A stretch of DNA of 64,000 bases, from the NCBI GenBank assembly GCA_035341665.1, contig DAOQVR010000001.1, forward strand, positions 461,407-525,406. Reading direction: 5' to 3'. Below the pieces are notes generated by a model. It did no database searches, was not told where the DNA came from, and worked only from the letters and a program-made list of their open reading frames with translations. The stretch comes from DAOQVR01 sp035341665 (GTDB lineage Bacteria; Chloroflexota; Anaerolineae; JAAYZQ01). The position numbers and the translations under genes are program-made. How positions within the stretch are numbered: position 1 is the stretch's first letter; each line of letters opens with the position of its first letter. This document shows positions 36,227-44,971 of this stretch, one piece after another.

Positions 36227-36473
36227 TGCCCTCTACCTTCAGGCGGTCAATCGCCTTCAGCACTTGCCTCACCTGGTATGTTTTTGCCATCCCCTCATGA
36301 TCTTGGATATTGACTCGCGGATCTCCCTGCCAGGGTGTTTTGTAGATGCGGTGACTGCTCCCCTTGTAGCGCGCCTCACCAAAGTAGAAAGCGCAGACCC
36401 TGCAAAGATCTGCAAAACGCACCCCCTTGGGGTTGTGCCGCATCCTGGCGACCAGGTCGTCCACCTTGCTCAC
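36213..36473 (-). CDS. hicA: HicA-like mRNA interferase toxin
   Basis: 86 residues from GTG 36473. The dsRBD-like fold and catalytic His are seen in YKGSSHRIYKTPWQGDPRVNIQDHEGMAKTYQVRQVLKAI (in part): the G-S-S-H motif is the HicA active site. GTG lies about six bases after the -10 box, so the message would be leaderless. Confidence 0.88.
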   Translation of the reverse strand: MSKVDDLVARMRHNPKGVRFADLCRVCAFYFGEARYKGSSHRIYKTPWQGDPRVNIQDHEGMAKTYQVRQVLKAIDRLKVEGNAEE

Positions 36474-36479
36474 GAGAGC

Positions 36480-36508
36480 AAGGTACCACTATTGGTACCG
36501 TTTGTCAA
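36480..36508 (-). promoter_or_regulatory. hicAB promoter with palindromic operator in the spacer
   Basis: Minus strand: TTGACA, 17 bases, TACCTT. GGTACC occurs twice in inverted-repeat form (36482-36487 and 36494-36499, GGTACC-6-GGTACC), covering the -10 box and half the spacer, a good site for HicB autorepression. Confidence 0.7.
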
Positions 36509-36515
36509 GTGTGCC

Positions 36516-37496
36516 CTACACATGATTCCGCAGCATCAACTCCTTCGGATACGGGTTGAGGTACACCTGCTGCCAGAGCCACTCCGGCACCGCATGCCGC
36601 CGCAGGTGGTGCTTGAGGAGCGTTAGCGGCACGATCAGCGGCACTAGCTCCTGCCGGTAGTCCTCGATCAGGCCAAGCAGCTCTCGCTTGTCCTCGGCCG
36701 ATAGGTCCCTCTTCAGGTAGCCCATCAGGTGCTGCAGTACGTTCACGTGCTTGCGCCGGGTGCCCAGAAGCGCCAACCCCTCCATGAAGAGCCGGCCGTA
36801 GGTGGCTGACAGCTCGGCCCACGAGACCGTCCCCGCTCGGGCCACCAGCCGGCCCATCTCGGTGTAGTGCTTGGGGCTGTGGGCCATGAGAGTCAGCTTG
36901 TGCGCTGTGTGGAACCGCACCAATCCGCCGGGGGTCGGGTCGGTCCTGAGCAGCTCGGTCCAGCGGTAGTAGGCAAAGATCCGCTCGATGAAATTCTCGC
37001 GGAGGGGCAGGTCGTTCAGGCGGCCTTCCTCCTCCAGCGGGAGCAGTGGGAATCGGTCGCGGACGGCGCGGGCAAAGAGGCCGCTTCCCGTGCGCTCGGC
37101 CATGCCGTGCTGGTTGTAGACTTTGACCCGGAATAGCCCGGACGAAGGGGAATCCTTCTTGAACACGAAGCCACTGAGCTCGCGGGCCGCCAGCCCATCG
37201 AGGCGGCTCCTGGCCCACGCCTTCATGCGCTCCGTGTTGTCGGCGCCCGACTTCTGCGCGACCAGACGCGGGGAGTCGGGATCTCCCACGAGTCGCATGC
37301 TTTCCCTGGGAATGCCCAGCCCGATCTCAACCTCTGGGCAGACAGGCTCCCACTCTACGAACTTCCCTAGCACGTCCACCAGGAAGTGATCGAGCTTATG
37401 GCCACCATCGTAGCGCACTCTCTCACCCAGGAGACACGAGCTTATCCCCAGGCGGAGTTTCGGCGCCGGCGACCCAGCCTGCAGATCATCTCTCAT
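36516..37496 (-). CDS. DUF523-DUF1722 protein (TudS/YbgA-like)
   Basis: About 326 residues from ATG 37496 (frame open to 37541). DUF523: LGISSCLLGERVRYDGGHK, PVCPEVEIGLGIPRE; DUF1722: FHTAHKLTLMAHSPKHY, HVNVLQHLMGYLK and QQVYLNPYP. DUF523 proteins include the Fe-S enzyme TudS that removes sulfur from thiouracil, with three cluster Cys. Here two are visible (SSC, VCPE) but the third, normally in SPSCG, is Ser (SPSSG). E. coli YbgA, with the same layout, lies next to phr, which fits the photolyase 12 kb away. Activity is doubtful if the third Cys is essential. Confidence 0.85.
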   Translation of the reverse strand: MRDDLQAGSPAPKLRLGISSCLLGERVRYDGGHKLDHFLVDVLGKFVEWEPVCPEVEIGLGIPRESMRLVGDPDSPRLVAQKSGADNTERMKAWARSRLDGLAARELSGFVFKKDSPSSGLFRVKVYNQHGMAERTGSGLFARAVRDRFPLLPLEEEGRLNDLPLRENFIERIFAYYRWTELLRTDPTPGGLVRFHTAHKLTLMAHSPKHYTEMGRLVARAGTVSWAELSATYGRLFMEGLALLGTRRKHVNVLQHLMGYLKRDLSAEDKRELLGLIEDYRQELVPLIVPLTLLKHHLRRHAVPEWLWQQVYLNPYPKELMLRNHV

Positions 37497-37745
37497 CCAA
37501 GTTGCCCCCCCGAGCCCAACCTGAACCAAGGTCTGTCTCACATCGCGCGCCAGTCCTCCTTGGTTCCGCTCTCCGAACGATTATCGCCCAGGATAGGGTT
37601 GCTGACAAGCCAAGTCGCTGTTCGCGAGCAACTGCAGCTCGGAGGTTCTGTCATGCGCCGATGCTCCAGCCATCCTCCGCGGCGGTGGTGCTAGCTCGGG
37701 GTGCCCTCACGATGTGACGACCCTGCCCCAAGGCTAGAAGGTCAT

Positions 37746-37774
37746 TTGACACCTCAGAGGCCGTCTGTTATAAT
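37746..37774 (+). promoter_or_regulatory. Perfect consensus sigma-70 promoter of the FDH operon
   Basis: TTGACA, 17 bases, TATAAT. RNA starts near 37781. A leader of about 150 bases with a small ORF and a terminator hairpin precedes the first operon gene. Confidence 0.9.
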
Positions 37775-37802
37775 TTTCACAGAGTCGGTGCAGATTCGGG
37801 TG

Positions 37803-37925
37803 ATGAGCTTCGACGTGTTACTGCGGCAGATCCAGAGGTTCAGCCCCAACCAAGATGGTTGGGGTTTTCTCTGTTGGTCGAACTCCTGTGCCGAGGACGC
37901 TAAAGAAGCAGCATGGTCGAGGTGA
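37803..37925 (+). CDS. Possible 40-residue leader peptide
   Basis: ATG 37803 to TGA 37923 encodes MSFDVLLRQIQRFSPNQDGW followed by GFLCWSNSCAEDAKEAAWSR. The terminator hairpin at 37844 lies within it, and its stop is only three bases before the ATG of the next gene, with AGGTGATGG serving as that gene's ribosome site. Its own ribosome site (GGGTG) is weak. It may be a leader for transcription attenuation or merely an open frame. Confidence 0.4.
   Translation: MSFDVLLRQIQRFSPNQDGWGFLCWSNSCAEDAKEAAWSR
37844..37870 (+). terminator. Leader terminator (attenuator) in the FDH operon
   Basis: CCCCAACC-AAGAT-GGTTGGGG is an 8-bp perfect stem directly followed by TTTTCT. It lies about 60 bases after the predicted RNA start and 60 bases before the first operon gene, so transcription of the operon must read through it. 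Probable conditional terminator; no known riboswitch motif recognised. Confidence 0.7.
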
Positions 37926-37928
37926 TGG

Positions 37929-38291
37929 ATGAATCTTCGTACAGTCGTAGCCTTGCTGAGCGGTACCGTGGGGTCGTCCGAGATCGATCTGGAGCAAGAT
38001 GTCGTGGCCGGCGCGGCGGCTGATTTGATGAGCGACGTGCTGACATTCGCACGCCCCGACTGCGTGCTCCTCACTGGTCTGACACACCCCCAGGTGGTGC
38101 GCACCGCCGAAATCGCAGGCATCCAGGCAATCGTGTTTGTGCGGGGCAAGCATCCTCCCCGGGAAACAGTCGAATTGGCTGAGGAGCTCGGGGTCTCGCT
38201 CCTGTATACTGGATTCTCGATGTACCAGGCGTGCGGCTTGCTCTACTCGGCAGGACTGCCGCCCACCATGGCGGTTAGCCTGCACGACTAG
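37929..38291 (+). CDS. DRTGG-domain accessory protein
   Basis: 120 residues: LRTVVALLSGTVGSSEIDLE, AAADLMSDVLTFARPDCVLLTGLTHPQVVRTA (in part) and FVRGKHPPRETVELAEELG match the DRTGG family found in [FeFe]-hydrogenase and NuoEF operons. Role unknown, perhaps sensing. First gene of the operon; 14 bp before the CBS protein. Confidence 0.85.
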   Translation: MNLRTVVALLSGTVGSSEIDLEQDVVAGAAADLMSDVLTFARPDCVLLTGLTHPQVVRTAEIAGIQAIVFVRGKHPPRETVELAEELGVSLLYTGFSMYQACGLLYSAGLPPTMAVSLHD

Positions 38292-38304
38292 CAGGGAAAG
38301 CACC

Positions 38305-39234
38305 ATGGCCGAGCACGTGCCGGAGGTCACCAAGGTCCAGGAGCTTGTCTACGAGCTTCGGATCGAGGACGTGATGAGGAGGGACCTAATAACAGTGTCC
38401 CCCCAGGCCTCGATGCATGACTTGAAGGAGCTTCTGCGACTGCGCAAGATCTCCGGGGTGCCCGTGGTCGAAAACGGCAGACTGGTTGGTATTGTCAGCC
38501 TGGAGGATCTCATCAAAGCCCTCGAGCAGGGCGACATGGACGCGCTTGTGGGCAGCAAGATGACTACACGCGTCGAGACGCTCAACGCGGACGACCCAGT
38601 CGTGCAGGCAGTCAACCGGATGAGCCGGTCAGGGTTCGGCCGGTTCCCGGTTGTCGACCGGGCGGGCAAATTGGTCGGCATCTTGACTCGCGGTGAGGTG
38701 ATCCGTGGTTTGCTCAGGCGACTCGAGGTAAGCCTCCGCGAGGATGAGATCCGGCGCTACCGCGCCAGTCACATCTTTGAGGATATCGTCTCGGATCGGA
38801 CCAGCCTGATTCTCCGCTACTCTGTCAGGGCGAGGGACTTCGCCAAAGGGGGCTCGGCTTCCAGCCGGATCAAAAGGGCGATCGAAGCGCTTGGCGGCAA
38901 CCCGGCACTTGCACGCCGGGTAGGGGTAGCAGCCTACGAGGCAGAGATGAACTTGGTGATCCACGCCGACGACGGCGGGGAGCTCATGGTGGAAGCAGTT
39001 CCAGACCAGATCTACATGCTTGTCACAGACGTGGGACCGGGCATTCCAGACGTGGACATCGCGATGAGTCCCGGTTTCTCCACCGCGCCCGACTGGATCC
39101 GCGAGATGGGCTTTGGAGCTGGCATGGGGCTGATCAACATACGCAACTGCGCAGACGAGATGAAGGTGAGGTCTGTAGTTGGCTCAGGGACGTGGCTTGA
39201 GGCTTGGTTCCGTATTCCACCCAGGATGGGGTAG
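38305..39234 (+). CDS. CBS-pair protein with anti-sigma/serine-kinase-like ATPase domain
   Basis: 309 residues. Two CBS motifs (MRRDLITVSPQASMHDLKELLRL and MTTRVETLNADDPVVQAVNRM, in part) are followed by an RsbW-like HATPase: AYEAEMNLVIHADDGGELMV, DVGPGIPDVDIAM, GAGMGLINIRNCADEM. CBS pairs bind adenine nucleotides. The combination is typical for hydrogenase-type operons and suggests energy-dependent regulation. ATG 38305; AGGGAAAG upstream. Confidence 0.88.
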   Translation: MAEHVPEVTKVQELVYELRIEDVMRRDLITVSPQASMHDLKELLRLRKISGVPVVENGRLVGIVSLEDLIKALEQGDMDALVGSKMTTRVETLNADDPVVQAVNRMSRSGFGRFPVVDRAGKLVGILTRGEVIRGLLRRLEVSLREDEIRRYRASHIFEDIVSDRTSLILRYSVRARDFAKGGSASSRIKRAIEALGGNPALARRVGVAAYEAEMNLVIHADDGGELMVEAVPDQIYMLVTDVGPGIPDVDIAMSPGFSTAPDWIREMGFGAGMGLINIRNCADEMKVRSVVGSGTWLEAWFRIPPRMG

Positions 39235-39285
39235 GTGTAGAGGGCGAGGAGTTCTCTCCCGGGTCAAGGGAAAACAGAGGAAAGA

Positions 39286-39651
39286 ATGACAGTTGATGAG
39301 GCAGTGGATCTCTTGGGCTTGCGGGTGTTGGCTGGTCGCGATCTTGAGCGCAAGGTCACGGGCGGCTACGCCTCGGATATGCTAAGCTGCGTGATGGCCA
39401 AGGCCAAAGAGGGCAACATCTGGGTTACACTGCAGGCGCACCAGAATGTCGTGGCGGTGGGCTCGCTTCTGAACCTGGCCGCCATAGTCGTTACAGAGGG
39501 AGTTGAGCCGGATCACGACACGCTCGCGCGGGCGGATGAGCAAGGAGTGGTCGTGCTCTCGTCTGCCCAGGACAGCTTTGCGGTGGCTGGTCGGCTGTAC
39601 GAGGCGGGAATCCGTGGTTCGCAGCCCGATGTGGCGCTATCTACTGGCTGA
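39286..39651 (+). CDS. Second DRTGG-domain protein
   Basis: 121 residues, with the signature KVTGGYASDMLSCVMAKAKEGNIWVTLQAHQNVVAVGSL (in part). A paralogue of the protein at 37929, in the same operon; the PHP gene starts inside its end. AGGAAAGA upstream of the ATG. Confidence 0.88.
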   Translation: MTVDEAVDLLGLRVLAGRDLERKVTGGYASDMLSCVMAKAKEGNIWVTLQAHQNVVAVGSLLNLAAIVVTEGVEPDHDTLARADEQGVVVLSSAQDSFAVAGRLYEAGIRGSQPDVALSTG

Positions 39652-40366
39652 TTTGCACCTTCACACCGTCCTGTCTCCGTGCGCGGAGGTGGAGATGATT
39701 CCGCCTCTCATTGTGCAGAGAGCGCGCGAGCTGGGACTCGAAGTGATTGCGGTGACCGACCACAATGCGATGCTAAATGCGCCGGCCGTCCAGGAGGCAG
39801 CTGGGGCGAGCCTGACCGTCCTACCTGGCATGGAAGTCATGAGCCGCGAGGAGGTGCACCTGGTGTGCCTCTTTGACCACGTTTCGCAGGCCGCCGAGCT
39901 GCAGGAGCGCGTATGGGAAGCACTCCCGCCGGGAGAGAACAATGAGGAGTACTTCGGGGCGCAATACGTAGTCGACTCAACAGGCGCATATTTGAGGACG
40001 GAAACGCGCCTTCTGTCAGCCGCCACCACGCTCTCGGTCGATGATGTCGCAATGATTGTTCATGGCTTGGGCGGGATCGTCGTGGCGGCGCATGTGGATC
40101 GCCCGTGGGCAAGCCTGATTGCGAACTTGGGCTTTGTGCCGCGCGGCCTTGCGCTTGCAGGTCTGGACCTGTCGCGGAGAGCGAGCCTGGAGGAGGTTGA
40201 GCGCAGGCTGCCGCAGACTGTGGGTTGGGGAAAGGTGGTCAGCGGCGACGCGCACCGCCTTGAGGAGATGACGGCAAGGACTATGCTCAAGGTCCAGGAG
40301 CCGACGGTCGCCGAGTTGGCGCTGGCCCTGAAGGCCATGAGCGGCCGGCGTGTCCAGATAGACTAG
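39629..40366 (+). CDS. PHP-domain phosphoesterase
   Basis: 245 residues from ATG 39629. PHP metal motifs: LADLHLHTVLSPCAEVEM, VIAVTDHNAMLNAP, LPGMEVMSREEVHLVCLF, VVAAHVDRP and VVSGDAHRLEEM. Members of this subgroup accompany NuoEF/HydABC-type operons; substrate unknown. Overlaps the DRTGG gene by 23 bp and precedes nuoE by 9 bp. Confidence 0.9.
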   Translation: MWRYLLADLHLHTVLSPCAEVEMIPPLIVQRARELGLEVIAVTDHNAMLNAPAVQEAAGASLTVLPGMEVMSREEVHLVCLFDHVSQAAELQERVWEALPPGENNEEYFGAQYVVDSTGAYLRTETRLLSAATTLSVDDVAMIVHGLGGIVVAAHVDRPWASLIANLGFVPRGLALAGLDLSRRASLEEVERRLPQTVGWGKVVSGDAHRLEEMTARTMLKVQEPTVAELALALKAMSGRRVQID

Positions 40367-40375
40367 GAGGGGTTC

Positions 40376-40843
40376 ATGGAGCAAGAAGCATTGGATCTGA
40401 CACCGCTGAAGAAGGTGCTGGAGGAGTACCGATCTCAGCATGGGGCGGTCATCCCCGTGTTGCAGAAGGCGCAGGAGATCTATGGCTGGCTTCCCCGGGA
40501 GGTATTGGAGGCAGTCGCCAAGGGTATGCATGTCCCACTGAGTCGCATCTACGGGGTAGTCACCTTCTATGCGCAGTTCTACCTGTCACGACGCGGTAGG
40601 CACATCGTGCGCCAATGCGACGGGACTGCTTGCCATGTGCGGGGCGCCGCCAAGATAGTGGACGTGGCACAGAATCGGCTCGGGATTAAGACGGGCGAGA
40701 CAACGCCTGATTACCGCGTAACCTTTGAGGTTGTGTACTGCCTGGGCTCCTGTGGTCTGGCTCCGGTTGCCATGGTGGACGACAAGGTCGTGGGACATCT
40801 GGTACCGGAGACAATGGTGGGCCTGCTGGACTCGCTCTCATAG
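40376..40843 (+). CDS. nuoE: NuoE/HydC/HylC-type 2Fe-2S subunit
   Basis: 155 residues. Helical N-terminus (LKKVLEEYRSQHGAVIPVLQKAQEIYGWLPREVLEAVAKGM, in part) and thioredoxin-like domain with four cluster Cys in CDGTACHVRGAAKI and YCLGSCGLAP. It transfers electrons between NuoF and partners. AGGAGG before the ATG. In an operon with FDH, it is likely HylC rather than complex I NuoE. Confidence 0.93.
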   Translation: MEQEALDLTPLKKVLEEYRSQHGAVIPVLQKAQEIYGWLPREVLEAVAKGMHVPLSRIYGVVTFYAQFYLSRRGRHIVRQCDGTACHVRGAAKIVDVAQNRLGIKTGETTPDYRVTFEVVYCLGSCGLAPVAMVDDKVVGHLVPETMVGLLDSLS

Positions 40844-40862
40844 GGACGGTGGCGGCGCCACT

Positions 40863-41426
40863 ATGCGTGAGCTGTCGATGCACATCCTCGACTTGCTGGA
40901 GAACGCGCTGGAGGCCGGCGCGACCCTGGTCGATCTCAAGATCGATGAGGATTTGGCAGCCGATCAGCTTGTGATTGAGGTCAGTGACGACGGACGTGGA
41001 ATGGATGCAGTGACCGCCCGGCGAGCGCTAGATCCATTCTACACGACGCGGACGACCCGGCACGTGGGCCTGGGGCTGCCGCTCCTAAAGGCCGCCGCCG
41101 AACGGTGCGGGGGGAGCCTGGCGCTCACTTCGAAAGTCGGCTCAGGCACGCAGGTACGGGCAACGTTCGTGCATAGCCACATGGATCGCGCACCGCTCGG
41201 CAGAATAGGTGACAGCCTTCTGGCGTTTCTGATGAGCGACATGGGGGCTGGATTGATCTACAGGCACCGGGTTGGCGAGAACGTCTTCGAGATGGACTCA
41301 ACTGCAGTCAAGTCGGAGCTGGATGGGGTCCCGCTATCCCATCCTAGGGTTCGAGAGTGGCTGTACGAGGCAATTCGCGAAGGCGAGCGCGAGCTCTATT
41401 TGGAGAGTCAGGTTGATTCGACCTGA
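40863..41426 (+). CDS. Histidine-kinase-like ATPase accessory protein
   Basis: 187 residues. HATPase motifs MRELSMHILDLLENALEAGAT (N box, E-N), VSDDGRGMDAVTARRALDPF (G1) and TRHVGLGLPLLKAAAERCGG (G2). No histidine phosphoacceptor or sensor domain. Small ATPases of this kind are regular partners in HydABC-type operons; role unknown, perhaps an anti-sigma-like switch. Confidence 0.85.
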   Translation: MRELSMHILDLLENALEAGATLVDLKIDEDLAADQLVIEVSDDGRGMDAVTARRALDPFYTTRTTRHVGLGLPLLKAAAERCGGSLALTSKVGSGTQVRATFVHSHMDRAPLGRIGDSLLAFLMSDMGAGLIYRHRVGENVFEMDSTAVKSELDGVPLSHPRVREWLYEAIREGERELYLESQVDST

Positions 41427-41448
41427 TGGAGGACTTGATGGAGGGAAA

Positions 41449-41829
41449 ATGGCCAAGCTGAAGAGCATTGAGGAACTGCAGCGAATCCGGGAGCAAGCTC
41501 AGAAGGATTTGAAGGTGCGCACGGAGACCGGTACCAAGATCATCGTGGGCATGGGCACGTGCGGGATTGCGGCCGGGGCGCGTGAGACTATGCACGCGAT
41601 CCTGGAAGAGCTCAACAAGCAGAGCATTGACGCCAACGTCACGACCGTCGGCTGCATAGGTATGTGCTCCAAAGAGCCGTTGGTTGACATCGAACAGGCG
41701 GGGAAACCCCGCATTACCTACTGCAACGTTCACCCCGACATGGTTCCCCGCATCATTGACGAGCATCTACTGAAGGGACAGGTGGTGCAGGAGTGGGCCA
41801 TGGGGCGCGTTGCAGATCAGCGAAATTGA
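41449..41829 (+). CDS. 2Fe-2S thioredoxin-like ferredoxin
   Basis: 126 residues from ATG 41449. VGMGTCGIAAGARETMHAI, TTVGCIGMCSKEPLVDIE and YCNVHPD give four Cys in the pattern of thioredoxin-like [2Fe-2S] ferredoxins. It would carry electrons within or to the NuoF-GltD/FDH complex. 28 bp before the next start codon. Confidence 0.9.
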   Translation: MAKLKSIEELQRIREQAQKDLKVRTETGTKIIVGMGTCGIAAGARETMHAILEELNKQSIDANVTTVGCIGMCSKEPLVDIEQAGKPRITYCNVHPDMVPRIIDEHLLKGQVVQEWAMGRVADQRN

Positions 41830-41857
41830 GGGCACCGATTCGACGGAGGTATGGCGC

Positions 41858-44800
41858 ATGACCGAAGCATTGTATAGGGCGAACGTACTCCTGTGCGGTG
41901 GAACAGGGTGCGAGGCTTCAAACTCCCGCAGCACCTTTGAGTCACTGGTCCAGGAGCTGGAACGTCGCGGGCTGTCGGGTGAGGTTGAGGCGATTCACAC
42001 CGGCTGTCGTGGTTTCTGTGCGATGGGCCCGGTGATGATTATCTACCCGGACGGCATCTTTTACTGCCAGGTGAAGCCGGAGGACATTCCTCTCCTTGTG
42101 GAAGAGACGCTGGTCAAGGGACGCGTGGTCGAGCGGCTGACTTACAAAGAGCCCTCGGGGCACCAGGCAGTCCCCTTCTACGGCGAGATACCCTTCTACA
42201 GCAAGCAACTGCGGATCACGCTCCGCAACTGCGGAATGATTGACCCCGAGAGCATCGATGAGTACATCGCCCGCGACGGCTACCAGGCGCTCTCGAAGGT
42301 TCTCTCATCAATGAGCCCGCAGGATGTGTACGAAGAGGTGAAAAAGTCCGGACTCCGCGGCCGCGGCGGGGCGGGCTTCCCCGTGGGTCTGAAGTGGCAG
42401 TTCACGGCCAAGGCACCGGGTGACGTCAAGTACGTGGTCTGCAACGCGGACGAAGGCGACCCTGGGGCGTTCATGGACCGCTCGCTGATCGAGGGCGACC
42501 CACACAGCCTGATCGAGGGAATGACAATCTGTGCCTACGCCGTGGGTGCGAAGGATGGGTACGTGTACTGCAGAGCAGAGTACCCTCTGGCCATCAAGCG
42601 GCTCAAGATAGCGATCGCGCAGGCCGAAGACTACGGGCTCATGGGCGATGGCATCCTGGGTACTGATTTCTCGTTTCACCTTCATGTCAAGGAAGGTGCT
42701 GGGGCGTTTGTCTGCGGCGAGGAGACGGCCCTCCTGGCGTCGATCGAAGGTCGCCGCGGCGAGCCCAGGCCGCGCCCACCCTTCCCGGCGGTGGCTGGCC
42801 TGTGGGGAAAGCCAACGAACCTCAACAACGTCAAGAGCTACTGCAATGCCCCACCGATCATCTTGCACGGGGCCGACTGGTTTGCCGGCATCGGCTCGCC
42901 GCGTTCGCCGGGGACCGCGATCTTTGCGCTAACCGGGAAGGTCAACAACACCGGCCTGGTGGAAGTCCCGATGGGCATTACGTTGGGCGAGATCATCTAC
43001 GATATCGGTGGCGGCATTCTTGACGGCAAGCAGTTCAAAGCCGTGCAGACTGGCGGACCGCTTGGAGGCTGTATTCCGGCCGAGCACCTCAATGTGCGGG
43101 TGGACTTTGACTCGCTCAAGGAGGTGGGGGCCGTGATGGGCTCAGGCGGCATGATCGTGGTGGACGAAGACACTTGCATGGTTGAGTTCGCCAAGTTCTT
43201 CCTGACCTTCGCCACGGCCGAGAGCTGCGGAAAGTGCGTCCCGTGCCGCGTGGGAGGCAAGCGACTTCTGGAGGTCCTCACTCGGATAACCGAGGGGAAG
43301 GGCCGCATGGAGGACTTGGACACCATCCGGCAGTTGGCGTCTGGAATGGAGACCGGATCCCTTTGTGCGCTTGGGCAGCTCACTCCGGGTCCGATCAATG
43401 CAGCTCTGCGCTATTTTGAGGAGGAGTTTCGCACGCACATCGTCGAGAAGCGCTGCCCCGCGGGTGCATGCAAGGAGCTGGTGCGCGCCCGGTGCACCAA
43501 CGCTTGCCCGGCCGACGTCGATGTGCCGAGCTACTTGTCGCTGATTGCGCAGGGACGCTATGCCGAGGGGCTTGAGATTCACCGTCGTACGAATCCCTTC
43601 GCTCTGGCATGCGGGCGGGTCTGCCCCGCATTCTGCGAGGCGCGCTGCCGTCGTGCCGACATCGACGAGTCGATCGCCATCCGCTCGGCCAAGCGCTTCA
43701 TGGCGGACCATGAGCTTGCCAACCCATGGACACCCCCAATCACTGGCAAACCAAAGACCGAGCGAGTAGCCGTCGTCGGTTCTGGGCCGGCCGGGCTGAC
43801 CGCTGCGCTAAGGCTGGCGCAGCAGGGCTATCAGGTGACCGTGTTTGAGAAGCTGCCAGTCGCCGGGGGAATGATGGCCGTTGGCATCCCAGAGTACCGG
43901 TTGCCCAGAGACATTCTGAATGTCGAGATCGACAACATCCGCAGGGCTGGCGTCGAAATCCGCTGCAACCAGGAACTGGGACGCGACATAACGATCGGGT
44001 CGCTGATGGATGAAAGCGGGTACAAAGCAGTGGTGCTTGCCATTGGCGCGCACAGGAGCGGCAAGCTCCGGATCGAGGGCGAAGACAAGAGTGGCGTTCT
44101 TCCGGGTGCCGACTTCCTGCGCGACGTGGCGCTGGGCAACCCGCCCGACCTGCGCGGCAAGCGAGTCGGCGTGGTCGGCGGCGGCAATGTGGCCATCGAT
44201 GCGGTACGCACCGCATGGAGGCTGGGGGCAGCCGAGGTTCATGTCATCTATCGCCGTCGGAAGGAGGATATGCCCGCCTATGCCGAGGAGATCCAGGCAG
44301 CAGCTGACGAAGGGGCGGTCTTCCACTTCCTGACCAACCCAACCCGCGTTTTGGGTGACCGAGTCGTGACGGGTGTCGAGTGCCTCAAGCACACCCTGGG
44401 CGAGTTTGACCGAAGCGGGCGGCGGCGCCCGGTTGCGCTCTCCGGCTCGGAGTTCGTCATAGAGCTTGACATCCTGATCCCGGCCATCGGCCAGCTGCCC
44501 GACTCCGAAGGCCTTGCAGATCAGATTGAGCTGAAGCGAGACAGCACATTGGCTGTCAGTGACGCGCTGCTCACCAGTCAGCCGGGGGTCTTTGGCGCAG
44601 GTGATGTGGTACTGGGCCCGGCCTCCGTCGTGCAGGCTGTGGCTCAGGGGAACCAAGTTGCGCGCGCTGTGGATCGATACCTCAGAACCGGGGAAACCGA
44701 TCGAGTCATTACGCTTCCGGGCTATGAGGTAGTGGAACAGCAGTTCAATCTGGACGACTACTCCGAGGCCAAGCGGCCCAAGATGCCCGAGCGCCCGCTC

Positions 44801-44971
44801 GCTGAGCGGAAAGGCAGCTTTGCCGAAGTGGAGCTCGGAATGTCTGAGGATGCGGTTCGGGAGGAGTGCAAGCGCTGCCTGCGCTGCGATCTGGAGTGGC
44901 TCGGCGAGATGCAACTGGCGTTCCAGCCTGTGGCTGTCCGCGAGCTGGAAGAGGAGACAGTGGGAGTATGA
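41858..44971 (+). CDS. NuoF-GltD fusion flavoprotein of the FDH complex
   Basis: 1037 residues from ATG 41858 (GGAGG 8 bases upstream). Residues 1-110: 2Fe-2S thioredoxin-like (GGTGCEAS, CRGFCAMGP). 150-560: NuoF core with GLRGRGGAGFPVGLKW, VCNADEGDPGAFMDRS, KEGAGAFVCGEETALL (FMN, NADH) and cluster motif ESCGKCVPCRVG. From about 540 on: GltD/NfnB-like half with Fe-S motifs CTNACPADVDVPSY and CGRVCPAFCEARC, FAD site VAVVGSGPAGLTAALRLAQQ and NADPH-type site RVGVVGGGNVAIDAVRTAWR, ending in CKRCLRC. One chain thus holds two flavins and probably two nicotinamide sites, which would let formate, NAD(P) and ferredoxin exchange electrons, possibly by bifurcation (inference). Overlaps the FDH start. 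Confidence 0.9.
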   Translation: MTEALYRANVLLCGGTGCEASNSRSTFESLVQELERRGLSGEVEAIHTGCRGFCAMGPVMIIYPDGIFYCQVKPEDIPLLVEETLVKGRVVERLTYKEPSGHQAVPFYGEIPFYSKQLRITLRNCGMIDPESIDEYIARDGYQALSKVLSSMSPQDVYEEVKKSGLRGRGGAGFPVGLKWQFTAKAPGDVKYVVCNADEGDPGAFMDRSLIEGDPHSLIEGMTICAYAVGAKDGYVYCRAEYPLAIKRLKIAIAQAEDYGLMGDGILGTDFSFHLHVKEGAGAFVCGEETALLASIEGRRGEPRPRPPFPAVAGLWGKPTNLNNVKSYCNAPPIILHGADWFAGIGSPRSPGTAIFALTGKVNNTGLVEVPMGITLGEIIYDIGGGILDGKQFKAVQTGGPLGGCIPAEHLNVRVDFDSLKEVGAVMGSGGMIVVDEDTCMVEFAKFFLTFATAESCGKCVPCRVGGKRLLEVLTRITEGKGRMEDLDTIRQLASGMETGSLCALGQLTPGPINAALRYFEEEFRTHIVEKRCPAGACKELVRARCTNACPADVDVPSYLSLIAQGRYAEGLEIHRRTNPFALACGRVCPAFCEARCRRADIDESIAIRSAKRFMADHELANPWTPPITGKPKTERVAVVGSGPAGLTAALRLAQQGYQVTVFEKLPVAGGMMAVGIPEYRLPRDILNVEIDNIRRAGVEIRCNQELGRDITIGSLMDESGYKAVVLAIGAHRSGKLRIEGEDKSGVLPGADFLRDVALGNPPDLRGKRVGVVGGGNVAIDAVRTAWRLGAAEVHVIYRRRKEDMPAYAEEIQAAADEGAVFHFLTNPTRVLGDRVVTGVECLKHTLGEFDRSGRRRPVALSGSEFVIELDILIPAIGQLPDSEGLADQIELKRDSTLAVSDALLTSQPGVFGAGDVVLGPASVVQAVAQGNQVARAVDRYLRTGETDRVITLPGYEVVEQQFNLDDYSEAKRPKMPERPLAERKGSFAEVELGMSEDAVREECKRCLRCDLEWLGEMQLAFQPVAVRELEEETVGV

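Noticed and set aside
40376..44971. Respiratory complex I (nuo operon)
   Set aside because: NuoE and NuoF-like genes are present but no membrane or quinone-site subunits; DRTGG, PHP and ATPase partners and the FDH point to a soluble HylABC-type complex.
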